A program made the position numbers and the translations under genes. DNA of 64,000 nt from positions 676,001-740,000 of the forward strand of contig NC_090156.1 in NCBI RefSeq assembly GCF_017916325.1, in the 5' to 3' direction. The notes beneath the pieces were generated by a model that was not told the DNA's origin, made no database searches, and saw only the letters and a list, made by a program, of their open reading frames with translations. This DNA is from Leishmania martiniquensis. Its lineage: Eukaryota; Euglenozoa; Kinetoplastea; Trypanosomatida; Trypanosomatidae. This document shows, one piece after another, positions 50,552 to 61,509 of the stretch; the stretch's first letter is position 1; every line of letters begins with the position of its first letter.

Positions 50552-51958
50552 ATGCATGCTGTGATGCTGCGTAAAGCCCTATTTAACGGTGCACGGCACC
50601 ACGGCGGGAAGTTAGCGCCCCTCTTCCTTGCCTTGGGCATCGCGATGCTGTTCATTCTTCCAGTTCGGCGCACACGGAGTATCTACATCGATGAGAACGC
50701 GGTCGGCCAAATGTACCCGTCAGCAAACGCTGGCTCTGTGACCGCCTACCTCGACCCCACTGTGCGCTGGCCGCGACGACTGGTTCGGGGGCGGCGCTCT
50801 CCCGGTTCCGAGATCGTGGCTGTGTATGTCAACACCGATTATTCGGCTTCCGTCTTGCTTGCCAATGCATTGATCGAGGTGGTCCGCCGCAGGAAGAGCC
50901 TAGCCTGTGACGTACAGTTCTACTTTCTGAAGAGCAACGAGGAGTGGCCAGTGCCGCAGGCGTACACCCGTGCCGCACTTGTGCTGAACATTTCTACCCT
51001 GTACAGCCGCTACATCTGCATCGACACTCTCGGAAACAACGGCATCCAGCCCAACCAGGACTATACAAACTCCGCTGCTCAGTTTGCGCGAATGAACGGG
51101 CTCTCGCCTAGTTACCTCTGCCAGCACCCTCGTCGCATCACTGACAATGTTAAGGACGGGTTTTGGTACTACTGGAGTTACCTCGAGGCGTCTATGCAGC
51201 TCTCGGCTCGTCCACAGCCGTGGCACATTCTCCCAACCCACAGCATCAACACTATTGCCATATCCTCCGACCCGCTTTACAGCGCGAGCTCGACGCTTCT
51301 GGGCCAACAGGTGACGGATGCGTTTGCGACAATGCTGCTGCAGATCATCGTCTCCCTCAATGGCCTGGAGGAAAAGTTTCACCACTCCCACTTCGTGTGG
51401 CTGCCTGTGAGCGTGTGGCGTTACGTCGAGTACGACCACGCACAGTTCTGCATCATGCTCTTTGTCGCCTCTATCTTCTCCACAGCGTACTCGGAGTATC
51501 AGCTGCGTGGCATGAGCATTACCCCGCTGTTCGCCACGCTTCTGCTCACGCCTGTTGGGGCTGCGGCTGCGTTTCGGGCCGGTGGCTGGAGTGCCGTTGC
51601 CGCGGCGTCGGCCGCGTTTTCGTTGCTTTTTCGACTTTTCATGTCCCACGTCAACAGCGTCATATGGCTCACCTTCAACGCTATAGCGCTGTGCCTTCTG
51701 ATCATCCTGCAGCCCGCGTGCGGCTTGATGGCCGGGGCGGCCTCAGCGATTCAGGTCTTCTTCACCCACAGTGCCCTTCAGAACCGGCCCGCCATGGCTG
51801 TCGGTGCTGGAGTATCGTTCATACTCGTCTACTACTTCATTTACTACCTCCATATGCCGCTCTTTGGTATAGCCGGCATCAGCGAATTGTTCGTCAGTTT
51901 TGTCATTTACCCCAATGCATTGTGGATCGGTAGTCGGCTCCTCTGTTTGACTTGCTGA
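50552..51958 (+). CDS. GAA1: GPI transamidase subunit GAA1
   Basis: This encodes 468 residues from the ATG at 50552 (MHAVMLRKALFNG); a start at 50564 is also possible. An N-terminal membrane helix (LAPLFLALGIAMLFILPV) is followed by a lumenal domain of about 260 residues containing YVNTDYSASVLLANALIEVV and LEEKFHHSHFVWLPVSVWRYV. That last element resembles the conserved ERFHQSFFFYLL region of GAA1. Several membrane helices make up the C-terminal third. GAA1 works with the GPI8 protease to attach preformed GPI anchors to proteins in the ER. GPI-anchored surface coats are essential for trypanosomatids. The peptidase-like fold keeps the usual non-catalytic look. Confidence 0.85.
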   Translation: MHAVMLRKALFNGARHHGGKLAPLFLALGIAMLFILPVRRTRSIYIDENAVGQMYPSANAGSVTAYLDPTVRWPRRLVRGRRSPGSEIVAVYVNTDYSASVLLANALIEVVRRRKSLACDVQFYFLKSNEEWPVPQAYTRAALVLNISTLYSRYICIDTLGNNGIQPNQDYTNSAAQFARMNGLSPSYLCQHPRRITDNVKDGFWYYWSYLEASMQLSARPQPWHILPTHSINTIAISSDPLYSASSTLLGQQVTDAFATMLLQIIVSLNGLEEKFHHSHFVWLPVSVWRYVEYDHAQFCIMLFVASIFSTAYSEYQLRGMSITPLFATLLLTPVGAAAAFRAGGWSAVAAASAAFSLLFRLFMSHVNSVIWLTFNAIALCLLIILQPACGLMAGAASAIQVFFTHSALQNRPAMAVGAGVSFILVYYFIYYLHMPLFGIAGISELFVSFVIYPNALWIGSRLLCLTC

Positions 51959-52510
51959 GAACCACTGCTCCTGCACTTCGCTTGCGCCCGAGGTACCGCC
52001 GCCATCCACCACCGCTAACACGCAAGATGCAACGTGACGTGAGAGACAGGGATACCCGCGATCCATCAGCGTCCCTACCGAAGCATTTGGGGGCAAAAGG
52101 TGAATGTTACAACACTAAAGAACACATGTTGGGCTTGCCTTCTTCCATTTTTTAAATTCTCTATGTCAATGATGCAGTGCCTCGCCTGCACACAGCAGCT
52201 CCTGCTTCTCCCATGAAGCTCTTCGGCTCCTTCCCCTCCTTTGCTGATGCCCGCCGGGGAAGAGCATTATACATGTCTTCCTCCTGTTTGCCTTCTTCCT
52301 ACCAATTACCGCTTACTTTACTTCCATGGGCGGATGATTGCATCGACAAACGCCTGCCTTCTCTATGTATCCACTCTTCTCTCTGCCATTCCGTCGCACA
52401 TTTTCTCTGTACCTCCTTCCGACCCCCCCTTCCCTCCACCCATCCGCTAATTGCCCGATTGCGTACGTTCCTCGACACAAAAAAATATCACAGGCTTACT
52501 ACGAAGCAAG
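51959..52510. other. Intergenic, pyrimidine-rich at the right
   Basis: This is the 3' UTR of GAA1 and leader of eL43. A strong C/T tract (about 52410-52470) precedes ATATCACAG, a likely splice acceptor just before the eL43 ATG. Confidence 0.5.
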
Positions 52511-52789
52511 ATGGCGAAGCGTACAGTGAAGATGGGCGTGATGGGCCGCTACGGCACCCGTTACGGCGCGAACCCGCGCAAGCGCGCGAAGAAGCTTGAA
52601 GTGTCCCAGCACGCGAAGCATTTCTGCTCCTTCTGTGGTAAGTTCGCGTTCCGCCGCAAGGCTGTCGGCATCTGGCGTTGCGATGGCTGCAGTAAGACGG
52701 TCGCCGGTGGGGCGTATACCTTGAGCACGCCAAACAACAGCACTGTCCGCTCCACGGTGCGCCGTCTGCGCGAGCTGGCCAAGATTTGA
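52511..52789 (+). CDS. RPL37A: 60S ribosomal protein eL43 (L37a)
   Basis: This encodes 92 residues, the normal length. It starts [20 protein letters not shown] zinc ribbon has CSFC near 39-42 and CDGC near 57-60, separated by [14 protein letters not shown]. The end [14 protein letters not shown] is typical of the family. It is a small zinc-binding protein of the large ribosomal subunit. It lies between GAA1 and proteasome alpha-5, in the middle of the rightward unit. Confidence 0.95.
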
Positions 52790-53527
52790 CGTCGTAAGAC
52801 TGATGCGGACGTCGTCCCTTCCTCGAGTGCTTTTACTTTTCTCCTCTGATTTCTCTCCTCTGGGGACACCTTCGACAAGAAAAAAATGCAACGCTCTGAT
52901 GAGGCGTGCGTCGGAGCTGCAGTAGCGCGTGCGCTGTCCTCCTTCCTCAGGAGCGCCTAGTGCATCTGCAGTAAGCGGGCGCCTTCTGCAAAGACGGACG
53001 CGGCGAGAGGTGGCCAAGGATGGGAAACGGCGCTGAGCGCACACGCATCTACACATGAGCATAGTAACTCAGACACAGGTGCCCCTCTTCTGTCGTCCGT
53101 TTCTCTGCCAAGAGGGCACGGTGAATGGGCCTGTGTGCACGGCGCAGACGTGCAGCAGCCTTGCTGATACTTTCCCGCTGTGCGTCGATGAGGCAGTCGT
53201 TTGTCTCTGTCTCTCATACTTCGCTTTTACCGCTCTCCTTTCTCTGTGACTCCTTCCGTCTCTGCGCGTCTGTGAACTGCCGCTGTGCGCAGCCCCGACA
53301 GAAGGAGGTTTCCTCTTTTTTTTCTCTCGGTCGAGCGCGCCTCTCTATCCTCCTTCATTTTGTATTCAGCGTCCTCTCACCCTTGCTCTCTACGAGTCCA
53401 TACACTCTGCCTCGTTACGCGTGCGTGACCTATACACCCAAATCTCACCTACACACTAGGGGCCTGCTCTCACGCTCTCTTTCTCTCCGTCTTTCCCCTG
53501 GGCCGCACGTGTGCAAGCCATCCCATC
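52790..53527. other. Intergenic
   Basis: C/T-rich in the right half. The likely acceptor of the next gene is GTGCAAG, about 10 bases before its ATG at 53528. No gene seen. Confidence 0.45.
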
Positions 53528-54262
53528 ATGTTCACCTCCAAGTCCGAGTACGACCGCGGTGTGAACACCTTCAGTCCGGAGGGCCGCATCTTTCAGATCG
53601 AGTATGCTGTGGAGGCCATCAAACTGGGGAGCACCAGCCTCGGAATCCGCACGCCCGAGGGCGTCGTTCTTGCCGCGGAGAAACGCGTACCGTCGACCTT
53701 GGTCATTCCGTCCAGTATGAGCAAGATCATGGAAATCGACAACCACATCGCAGCTGTCATGAGTGGCATGGTTGCCGATGCGCGTATCCTTATTGAGCAT
53801 GCCCGCGTGGAGGCGCAGAACCACCGCTTCACGTATAACGAGCCCATGTGCGTGGAGTCCTGTACGCTAGCGACCTGCGACCTGTCTATCCAGTTTGGTG
53901 AGAGCGGTGGCAAGCGCAAGCTCATGTCGCGCCCGTTCGGTGTGTCGTTGCTCATCGCCGGCGTAGACGAAAAGGGCCCGCAGCTCTGGCAGACAGACCC
54001 CAGCGGCACGTACACACGCTACGACGCCCAGGCCATTGGCGGTGGCGCCGAGGCGGCGCAGAGTGTCTTTGCGGAGCGGTATCACCGCAACATGACGCTG
54101 GAGGAAGGCGAGACGCTCGCGGTGGACATTCTGAAGCAGGTGATGGAGGACCAGGTGTCGCCGGAGAACATAGAGGTGGCCGTTGTGCGCGCCGACGATG
54201 GCAACTTGCACATGTACACGCCCACCGAGATCAAAGCAATTATGATTCGCTTGCCAGAGTAA
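53528..54262 (+). CDS. PSMA5: 20S proteasome alpha-5 subunit
   Basis: This encodes 244 residues. The alpha signature is YDRGVNTFSPEGRIFQIEYA, with VEAIKLGSTSLGIRTPEG next. MSGMVADARILIEHARVEAQ, RPFGVSLLIAGVDEKGPQLW and a gate-forming N-terminus that begins MFTSKSEYDRG identify alpha-5. It is a non-catalytic outer-ring subunit of the 20S core. The leader of this gene is very short if the GTGCAAG acceptor is used. A second alpha subunit (alpha-2) lies 22 kb away in the opposite transcription unit. Confidence 0.95.
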   Translation: MFTSKSEYDRGVNTFSPEGRIFQIEYAVEAIKLGSTSLGIRTPEGVVLAAEKRVPSTLVIPSSMSKIMEIDNHIAAVMSGMVADARILIEHARVEAQNHRFTYNEPMCVESCTLATCDLSIQFGESGGKRKLMSRPFGVSLLIAGVDEKGPQLWQTDPSGTYTRYDAQAIGGGAEAAQSVFAERYHRNMTLEEGETLAVDILKQVMEDQVSPENIEVAVVRADDGNLHMYTPTEIKAIMIRLPE

Positions 54263-55729
54263 AGAGTGGAGGACATCCAAGGGATAATGTGGATACGGCA
54301 GTCAGCGATCCCCCCGTAAAGAGTGGGATATGCAGAAAAGGGAGGTGTAACATTCTGCCGATACTTGTGTGTACTCTTTCCAAGCTCGGTGCGTGGAAAA
54401 CCAGGTGGGGCGGGGGAGGCAGCGCTGCATCGTCAACGCTATTCTCCCTTTCTCCACCTCCAACCCCATCAGTACCATCTCCTTTTTCCACCGTGAGGCC
54501 TCTTCTCGCCGTCCTCCTCTTCCACTATCCCACCTTATCCTCTCTGTTGCTGCGGAAGCACACGAATACGGGCTGCTGCACAGGCGCGCAGCAGCAGCAG
54601 GCGTTGCGTATGTGGTGTCGTCCTGTTTGCGCTCTTCGTTCCTCTTCTTTTCTATTTCCTCTTCTGTCTGTTTGCTCCTCCTTTTTTTGTTTGTGCGTGC
54701 TCTCAGTCGCTTTGTGGTGGTTTCCACGCACGCTTTCTCTGTGAGTGTGTGTGCGCCTGTGTATGCGTCTGTTTCCCTGTATGTGTGTTTATGTTACCTC
54801 CTCCGTCGGCTGTGCGCGTGTGTGTGTCTCTCATGCGCACACAGACACTGGATCGGTCATGGTATTCGTTGAATGGAGGACTAGCGGAAGCAAACGAAAA
54901 ACTGAAAGGCACGCACCCGAAGAGCAACTCTACCCTGACCAAAACTTCAGCGCGAAGTGCGAAAGCCATGCATGACTCACGTGCAGCTGGCAGCATGAGA
55001 TGTGGCCCTGTCAGCAGTACAGAGGCCGCGATGCGGTACGTTCAGCCGCAATCATTCTGCTGCTCTAGTGCTGCCACTTTCTTCTTCGCATGGAAGAAGA
55101 TGGGGCTAGTCGGATGAACCAGGGGCACGTTCTGTTGAACATTGCGGGACTCACATCTTCTCCAGAGCCTGTGCCCCATCCATGACAACCTGAGAAATGG
55201 TGCCTTATTTTCGGACATGTCCGACATGGCCTGCTTGAGGGCTTCCGTAGTCAGATGCCCATAGCACCACTATAGGGTAGCACTCATCATTCCATCTATG
55301 TTCTCTTCCTCTGTCTCTCGTATGTTCGCCTTTTTTGGGAGGTGCTGTGCAACTGCCCTCCCCTCCCCCGTCTCTCTTTTTCATTTGACCGCAGTTCACC
55401 GGCACGTGGCATCTCCCTCCCTCTCTCCAGCCTTTCTTTTATCTGTCACCTCCACACGCCCTCATACATACACGATCACTCATCCCTTTTCCCTCCTCTT
55501 GGCTTCAACGAAAGAAAGAACAGGGGCGCCTCTCTTTGTTTTGCTGCTCCCGCCTTACGTGCAGACTAGTGTCGCTGACAACTCTCTCCCTCCCTCTATT
55601 CTGCTCTTAGTGTGCATACTCTCTCGCGTCCCTTCCCCCACCCCCTCTCCTGCACTTCCTTCCCCTCACAGTCTGGCCGTAACAGCTTTGATTCACCCGC
55701 TTCTTGAGCTCACACACCCAACAAACAAC
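54263..55729. other. Intergenic; faint SIDER-like resemblance near 54940-55100
   Basis: A GC-mixed stretch at about 54940-55280 has scattered words in common with the SIDER elements (CAGCTGGCA, then GATGTGG and TTCTGCTG in order), but the match is too weak to call. GT-rich sequence lies at about 54740-54840, and C/T-rich sequence from 55300 to 55700 forms the long leader zone of PEX14. Confidence 0.35.
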
Positions 55730-57103
55730 ATGGCGGCTGCAGTCCCTGCCCAGCCTCAGATGCCGCTTGCAGAGCCGCTGCCAGAGCCAGAACAACCGCC
55801 CATGCCAGAGATGGACGCTGATGGAGCGGTTCAGTCTGCCATTCGGTTCTTGCAAGATGTACGTGTGCAGCGCTCGCCAATCGAGTCGCAGATCCGTTTT
55901 CTCAAAGGCAAAGGTTTCTCGAATGGACAGATCAGGTACGCCTTCGCCAAGGTAGGAAGGGTGGTCACGGCGGAGAAAATCGCCTCTGTTCGTGCCTCAG
56001 TCGCCAATACTGCACCATCTCCTACCACAGCTGCGGCAGGTGCCGCCCCGCTCTCTGGACAACTAAAGGCGGCTCGGCAAGAAACCCCATTGACCATCGC
56101 GCCTGGCCCTCAATACACACAAACACTTTTCCCCTACTCACCTCCGCCGCCGCAGGTGGAGCGCCAGCGGAACGTGGCGGACTGGCGTGACGTTGTGATT
56201 AGTGTTGGTGCGGCTATGCTTGCCGGGCTTGCGGGGTACACGATCTTCAACCGCTACTCCCCGTACGAGTTTCGTCGCAAGTCGGAGAAGAAGCCGCGGC
56301 AGCATCGCGGCTCTCACTCACGGTATCGGTCCGCTAGTAATGCGTCTTCGGATAGCGAAACAGATGCGTCGTCGATGCGGTTGCGCGGTCGTGTGCCTCC
56401 GCTGCCAACGCCGCCACCGGTGGCTGCCGCTACGGTGCCGATGGTGTCGGCTACTCGAGCACCCGACCTCACCGAGGAGTTGAAGAAGCTGCAGATGGAG
56501 CTGGATGAGATCAAGGAGGCGCTGGCCAGTGAGCGCAAGAAATGCGCTGACCTCGCCGTGAGTGCGGCGAAGATCCGTGCGGACAAGCAGCAGCTTAGCA
56601 GGGCCAACGATCGCCTCACGCAGCAGATTGACGGCCTTAAGAAGGAGATCGAGAAACTGGAGGCGGAGAAGGGCGCTGCGGCCGGTGAAGCGGCGCAGAC
56701 GACCCCGGAGGGGGCAGCGGCGGCAGTGCCCACGCCTGCTTCGACGTACTTGCCATCGACGGCGACGGAAGGCGATCAGACACGGAATACACCAGCGGTG
56801 ACGCTGGAGCCGAGTGCCGTGACGGCTCAATCCGTCGTGCCATCACCTGAAGGTTCGGCGTCCGTTATAGCGGCCCCTACGATTTCGGCGCCTATCACGG
56901 AGACGCCCTCGACTGCAGCCAGGCTCGTTGCTCCTGTCGCACCGGCACCTGAATCATCCACAGCGGCTGTTGCTGCGCCCACTGCCGCTGTGAATGCCGA
57001 AGTCCTCGGAGCGACTGCTATGGAGGCGGTTGCGTCGCTCCTCCCCACTAGCAGCGCCGATTCGCGTGCGACAGCCATCGACACCCCCGTGTCCATGAGC
57101 TAG
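55730..57103 (+). CDS. PEX14: Peroxin PEX14 (glycosomal import)
   Basis: This encodes 457 residues from the ATG at 55730 (MAAAVPAQPQMPLAEPL). The frame is open upstream to 55298, but that part is leader-like and C/T-rich. The conserved N-terminal domain (about residues 30-75) reads AIRFLQDVRVQRSPIESQ, then IRFLKGKGFSNGQIRYAFAKV, which binds the WxxxF/Y motifs of PEX5. A membrane helix lies at about 153-172 (VVISVGAAMLAGLAGYTIF), then a coiled coil at about 248-314, and a Pro/Ala/Thr-rich disordered tail. PEX14 docks cargo-loaded PEX5 at the glycosome membrane. It is essential in trypanosomatids and a known drug target. Confidence 0.92.
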   Translation: MAAAVPAQPQMPLAEPLPEPEQPPMPEMDADGAVQSAIRFLQDVRVQRSPIESQIRFLKGKGFSNGQIRYAFAKVGRVVTAEKIASVRASVANTAPSPTTAAAGAAPLSGQLKAARQETPLTIAPGPQYTQTLFPYSPPPPQVERQRNVADWRDVVISVGAAMLAGLAGYTIFNRYSPYEFRRKSEKKPRQHRGSHSRYRSASNASSDSETDASSMRLRGRVPPLPTPPPVAAATVPMVSATRAPDLTEELKKLQMELDEIKEALASERKKCADLAVSAAKIRADKQQLSRANDRLTQQIDGLKKEIEKLEAEKGAAAGEAAQTTPEGAAAAVPTPASTYLPSTATEGDQTRNTPAVTLEPSAVTAQSVVPSPEGSASVIAAPTISAPITETPSTAARLVAPVAPAPESSTAAVAAPTAAVNAEVLGATAMEAVASLLPTSSADSRATAIDTPVSMS

Positions 57104-57857
57104 GCCGACTGTCGGCGTGCCAGGGTCACCACGAAAAAGCGTGCGGTCTCAGCTTTTCATCGCTTGCCTCGCGAGAAGTGGTTATGAGCCGGTGCTTGTG
57201 CGCGCACCATATGGCGTGACCCCAGCGTGTTGATTTGCTGCTAGCGCAGAATGGTCGGCGAGAGTGAGAAGCACGCAAAGAATGCGAAAAATGCGATCGC
57301 CACCGCCACCAACAGAGTACCACCCACAGAGACGCACATCGAACGCCCACAACGAACAGATGGCTCCACCCCTCTTTAACTCAGAGACTATAACGTTATG
57401 ATGACTGGCATCCGAGTGAAGACAGCGACCGCGTCTGCTCGGCAGGCACACAAGCGTTGCTCAGGCTACTTGGTGCTCTCCCCTATGCGCTGGACCACTT
57501 GCTCAGGGAATCGAGCGCCCACGTGACCATGAGAAAAGTCTCGCTCTCACCCCCCTCCCCTCCTCTAGTTGCAGCCCTGATCCGTGTAAGAGAACGCGGC
57601 CAACTGCCTTGTGGTAATGTGCCAGGGAGAAACCCACGGGGCACGCTGCGCCCCGCCGGACGTGGCTCGGCGATTCTTTGCAGTGCTGCACTCAGTCTCC
57701 ACTTTCCTCTTCCTAACCACCGCTGCTGTTCCTCTCACTGCCGTGTGAACTCTCAGAGAGAGTCCTCCCTCCTCCTCCTCGTCCGCAAGCGCGCCTGCGT
57801 CGAGGTTGCTCTACCAGCACATCCTCACTGGCATTTTCTTTGGTGGACGCGGCCAGC
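57104..57857. other. Intergenic
   Basis: This is the 3' UTR of PEX14 and leader of the next gene. C/T-rich stretches lie at about 57540-57580 and 57700-57780. No gene or repeat seen. Confidence 0.4.
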
Positions 57858-60800
57858 ATGACGACGTTGCCTCCAGCCCCTGGAGAGGAGCTGGTCGCTG
57901 TCGCTAGCAAGCGCTTTGCTATAGACTTCTCCTCCGATGGCGAAGGCACCGCCGCACCTCATCCATCCAACCGTCCTCGGCTCGGTAGCAGCAGCGATAT
58001 TGAACTCTCCGGCCTTTTCGATGAGAGCAGCGACCGACACGATGGTTCATTACAGAGGACGTCGCCACCGCGCCTCGCTTCCACAAACGATGAAGGCGTG
58101 CCACGACTCTCAAGCAGTGCGCATCTCGCTGGGGGTGTGCTAAAAGGCGCCCCTGCTGACATGGCTTCTAAGCAGCGAGGGCTGCAGCTGCGGCGCTTTT
58201 CCATTGTGGACAGCAGCGCAAGCGATCAGAGTGGGGTGTCTTATGCATCGCATGGCTTGCTGTCCTCAGCTGCCTCGACATCTCGCCGGCGCCGCGGCGG
58301 CGTCTCCAAGCATCGGCATCCGAAAACGTCACTTATTCGCGTGCCTGCGGTCTCCCTTGCCGCAGAAGCTTCTCTTCAAAGCCTCTCTTCCTCTGCCAGG
58401 GATGCTGTGACGCCTTCTCCAGAAGTGCTGGACGGCATGGAGGCGGCAGGGGACTCTTCGGGGCTGCGGCAGCCGCCTCAGTCTCGCCGTCGTGTCGCAC
58501 CTGCCGCGCCGCGGTGTGCTGACCATCTTGGTCCCTCTGCCGTCGTCATGGCCGAACCTGACTTCCAACCCGCCGTGGCGGCGCCACAGCCGTTGCCGAT
58601 TACCGAGGCACGCAAGCACTCCGACCGCAGGCACGGCGCGGCCGCAGCACGCCGAGTTTCCACTGAACGAACAGAGGAGTGCGGGCCAGCATGGGCAACG
58701 GCAGAGGTGCAGAAGCCTCCGTCGCAGCGGCGGTCGAAGGATGGTGAGCGGGAGAACCCATCGTCACCCAAGGACGACACAGCGGCACATCCGCGGAGGT
58801 GCCCGATGAAGGAGAGGGAGGGCGCGCGCGCGCTGCGCGTCCGCGTCACCAACCCTACAAGCCTCTACGACAGAGCCATCCAGGGGCTTATGAAAGCGTC
58901 TGCCAAGCGGGAGGCGATGCGTGCCAAGTTGGAGGAGGACATGCTAGCCGAGGCGACGTTCCACCCCACCATTTCGCCTCGCGGGAAAGCGCTTAAGCGC
59001 AGCGGCGACGGCGTCGCTGCTGCTCGAGACTCTGCCGCACAATTACATTACCGCCTCCAGCTGCTAGAGCTACCAGATGGGGCAGCTGATGAGGCTCATA
59101 GCTACATTCCTCGGCTTTCACGTACCTCGGAGATGATCGTGCGGGCGCGCCGCGAGCGCGGCGGTGCCGAGTTGCCCCCAGAAGAACGCCTGTACCGTGA
59201 TTACTTCTACCGGCAGCAGGCTATGGAGGAGATTCAGATGGCGGCGTCTCAGCCAGCCGTGGTGCGCCGCAAGCGCGACATAGAGGCTCATGTCGCGGAG
59301 CTGTACTCGTTTGAGGAACAGCGGCAGCGTGCAATCACGGCGGTTCGCGAGGCACACCAGTCGGCTTTTGCTGAGGCGCGCCAGTGCCTCTACGTCGACC
59401 CCCGGGCGCTAGTAGAGCGCCTGACAACGAAGCGATCTTCGTCCCAGCGGCGCACCGCCACTACCCAACTGGAAAGGGACGAATGCCGCTTCAGGCCTCA
59501 GACCAGTGCAAGCGCCGCGGTGCTATCCCATCAAGCCCGCCTGCGTGGTCTCCATCGGTGGGTGCGCTACTTCTGCGGCTCTGACCTTCTCTCGACAGAC
59601 GTGCTGTCTACGTTTCGTGGACAAGCCTCCCACGAGGCGGCGACGCTGTCAGCGCTTCTCTGGCGATACAATCCCACCAAAACCGAGTGGAGTGTCGAAG
59701 AGCTCGCGGACGCCCTTGCTGCCGAGTCGATGGGTAACCTCTTCGCTGCAGAGCTATGGTGTCGTCGTCCACCAGTCGGCGAGGCGCCCACGCCATCGAG
59801 TGAGCTGACGTTCCGTCCTCGTCTCAACCCCAAGAGTGCTACCATCGTTGATAAGATGGAGGCCCAGCACCGGCGCGGCCCGATTTACGACCGTCTGTTT
59901 CTTAGCGCAAGAGTGAAGCAATTGTCTCAGAGACAGCAAGAGCTGGAGGAGGAGCAGGCTTCTATAGAGACCAAGCACCGCGAACAGCAGCGCCGACAGC
60001 GCGTGCAAGGCGTCTGGCGCGCACAGGAGGCGGGGAGGCTTGAGGCGTATCGAGCGGTAAAAGCGAAGGAGCACGACAATAGCGCCGCTGCGGAAGTGGC
60101 CGCAGCACAGGGGCGACCGCGTCCATTCACACCCACATGCTCTCATCAACTTTTAGTGGCCGCATCGTCGTCTCTACTCCGCTGTGGTCGCCGTGGCAGC
60201 GAGCCGCCGTCTTTGTCGCCGAGGCAGCCTACCGTCACTGCAGATGCGACTGTAACTTTCCCGTCACGCCCTCCCTCGCCGTCAGTGCCAGCGACTCCAT
60301 CTGCCTCACCTCCAGAAGTGACGCGCGCCAGAGGAAGCAGTACCGGTGTTACATTGGCTGCTACAAAAGGAGTCAAAGGTGGCAGTGGCAGCCACTTCAG
60401 CTGCCCGTCTCCTCTTTCCCACCCGGCGAAGAGCTCAGGACAGGACGCTCCAGGAAAACAGTGCCTGGGGAACGAAATTCCTCAAAGCCTCAACGACTTG
60501 CCCGTCACCGTCAAGCATGAACTAGAAAGAGCAGCCGAGGAGCTTCATGATCTTCTGGTGAGTCCGACACGTCCCTCTGAGGCAGCGCAGAAGGCATCCA
60601 ATGCCTCATCGCAGTGCTCCGTCCCAGGTGCCACCCGCGGTGCCCCTTCTGAAGTGAATCACCTGCGTGACCGTCGCGGCAAGCTGTGCTGCGGCTCCCT
60701 CGATCTCGTGCTCGCGTGCGCGCAGCTGCGTGATCCTCAAGTGCTCCCTTCTGCCGAGCGTGAGCGCCTGGACAAGGCACAGAAGCGCCAACTGCGCGAG

Positions 60801-60860
60801 CTTGGGCGCCTCCTCTACAACCGTCACATCTCTAGAATAAAAAGCACACGTAGCACGTGA
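57858..60860 (+). CDS. Large hypothetical protein with four F-x-P motifs
   Basis: This encodes 1000 residues from the ATG at 57858 (MTTLPPAPGEELVAVASK). The preceding in-frame TTG at 57840 is not used. The N-terminal 330 residues are disordered and rich in Ser, Ala, Arg and Pro. The rest is helical and charged. The motif F-x-P, followed by a Ser/Asn-rich turn, recurs at about residues 367 (TFHPTISPRGK), 542 (RFRPQTSASAA), 650 (TFRPRLNPKSAT) and 755 (PFTPTCSHQ). Repeats of this sort occur in many trypanosomatid cytoskeletal and flagellar proteins. No catalytic motif is seen. The function is unknown. Confidence 0.75.
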   Translation: MTTLPPAPGEELVAVASKRFAIDFSSDGEGTAAPHPSNRPRLGSSSDIELSGLFDESSDRHDGSLQRTSPPRLASTNDEGVPRLSSSAHLAGGVLKGAPADMASKQRGLQLRRFSIVDSSASDQSGVSYASHGLLSSAASTSRRRRGGVSKHRHPKTSLIRVPAVSLAAEASLQSLSSSARDAVTPSPEVLDGMEAAGDSSGLRQPPQSRRRVAPAAPRCADHLGPSAVVMAEPDFQPAVAAPQPLPITEARKHSDRRHGAAAARRVSTERTEECGPAWATAEVQKPPSQRRSKDGERENPSSPKDDTAAHPRRCPMKEREGARALRVRVTNPTSLYDRAIQGLMKASAKREAMRAKLEEDMLAEATFHPTISPRGKALKRSGDGVAAARDSAAQLHYRLQLLELPDGAADEAHSYIPRLSRTSEMIVRARRERGGAELPPEERLYRDYFYRQQAMEEIQMAASQPAVVRRKRDIEAHVAELYSFEEQRQRAITAVREAHQSAFAEARQCLYVDPRALVERLTTKRSSSQRRTATTQLERDECRFRPQTSASAAVLSHQARLRGLHRWVRYFCGSDLLSTDVLSTFRGQASHEAATLSALLWRYNPTKTEWSVEELADALAAESMGNLFAAELWCRRPPVGEAPTPSSELTFRPRLNPKSATIVDKMEAQHRRGPIYDRLFLSARVKQLSQRQQELEEEQASIETKHREQQRRQRVQGVWRAQEAGRLEAYRAVKAKEHDNSAAAEVAAAQGRPRPFTPTCSHQLLVAASSSLLRCGRRGSEPPSLSPRQPTVTADATVTFPSRPPSPSVPATPSASPPEVTRARGSSTGVTLAATKGVKGGSGSHFSCPSPLSHPAKSSGQDAPGKQCLGNEIPQSLNDLPVTVKHELERAAEELHDLLVSPTRPSEAAQKASNASSQCSVPGATRGAPSEVNHLRDRRGKLCCGSLDLVLACAQLRDPQVLPSAERERLDKAQKRQLRELGRLLYNRHISRIKSTRST

Positions 60861-61509
60861 GAGAAAGGATAAGTGCCTGCTGCAAGGCGCGCGCACGTGC
60901 AGGTGGGCTACTATGGGCTTCTCTCCATCGCTTCAGACGGCGAACCCATTCCCTCTCCATACACTGTGTGGGGATTTATTTCGCTTCTTTTGTGTACATT
61001 TTAGCTGTTTTGCAGGTTTAGACCGTCGGCATTATCAGATCATGTGCAGCTCTCTGTGACACACTGCAAAGGAAAAAACGAGAGGAGTGTGCTGCAGTGG
61101 ACGTGGATGAGGAAGAGAGACGGTAGGGCGCTCGGTGCGCATTACCGTCCGCCACAGTTGGGTGAACCCGCAGGTTGCACTCGCACGTTCACTCGGCACA
61201 TGATGAGTGCCGACTCCTTTCATGCCTTTTACACCCTCGCTTCTGTGGGGTTGCTCTGCAATTGTTTCAACTCAGCATTGCAGAGCATTTGACTGCTCAT
61301 TCCACGCTTCCATCCCCTCCTTGCCCATCCCTCCCATCTTGCTTCTATGGGGTGCACCGATGACACAGGTCGAGTGGATCGGATGAGGCAGCGACGGCGT
61401 TTACCATCGTCAACGAACATACATATTCGAAGTACATCTCTCCCCTGAACGTCATCTGGCACTACTCAGCGGTGACCTACCTGTTTTTCTTTTTGCACCA
61501 CTGGCAAAA
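60861..61509. other. Intergenic
   Basis: This is the 3' UTR of the large gene and the leader of the BolA gene, with a T/C-rich stretch just before 61500. Nothing else seen. Confidence 0.4.

Noticed and set aside
54289..54872. Overlapping plus-strand frames after proteasome alpha-5
   Set aside because: Phe/Ser/Leu/Val-rich frames from a CT/GT-rich 3' UTR.
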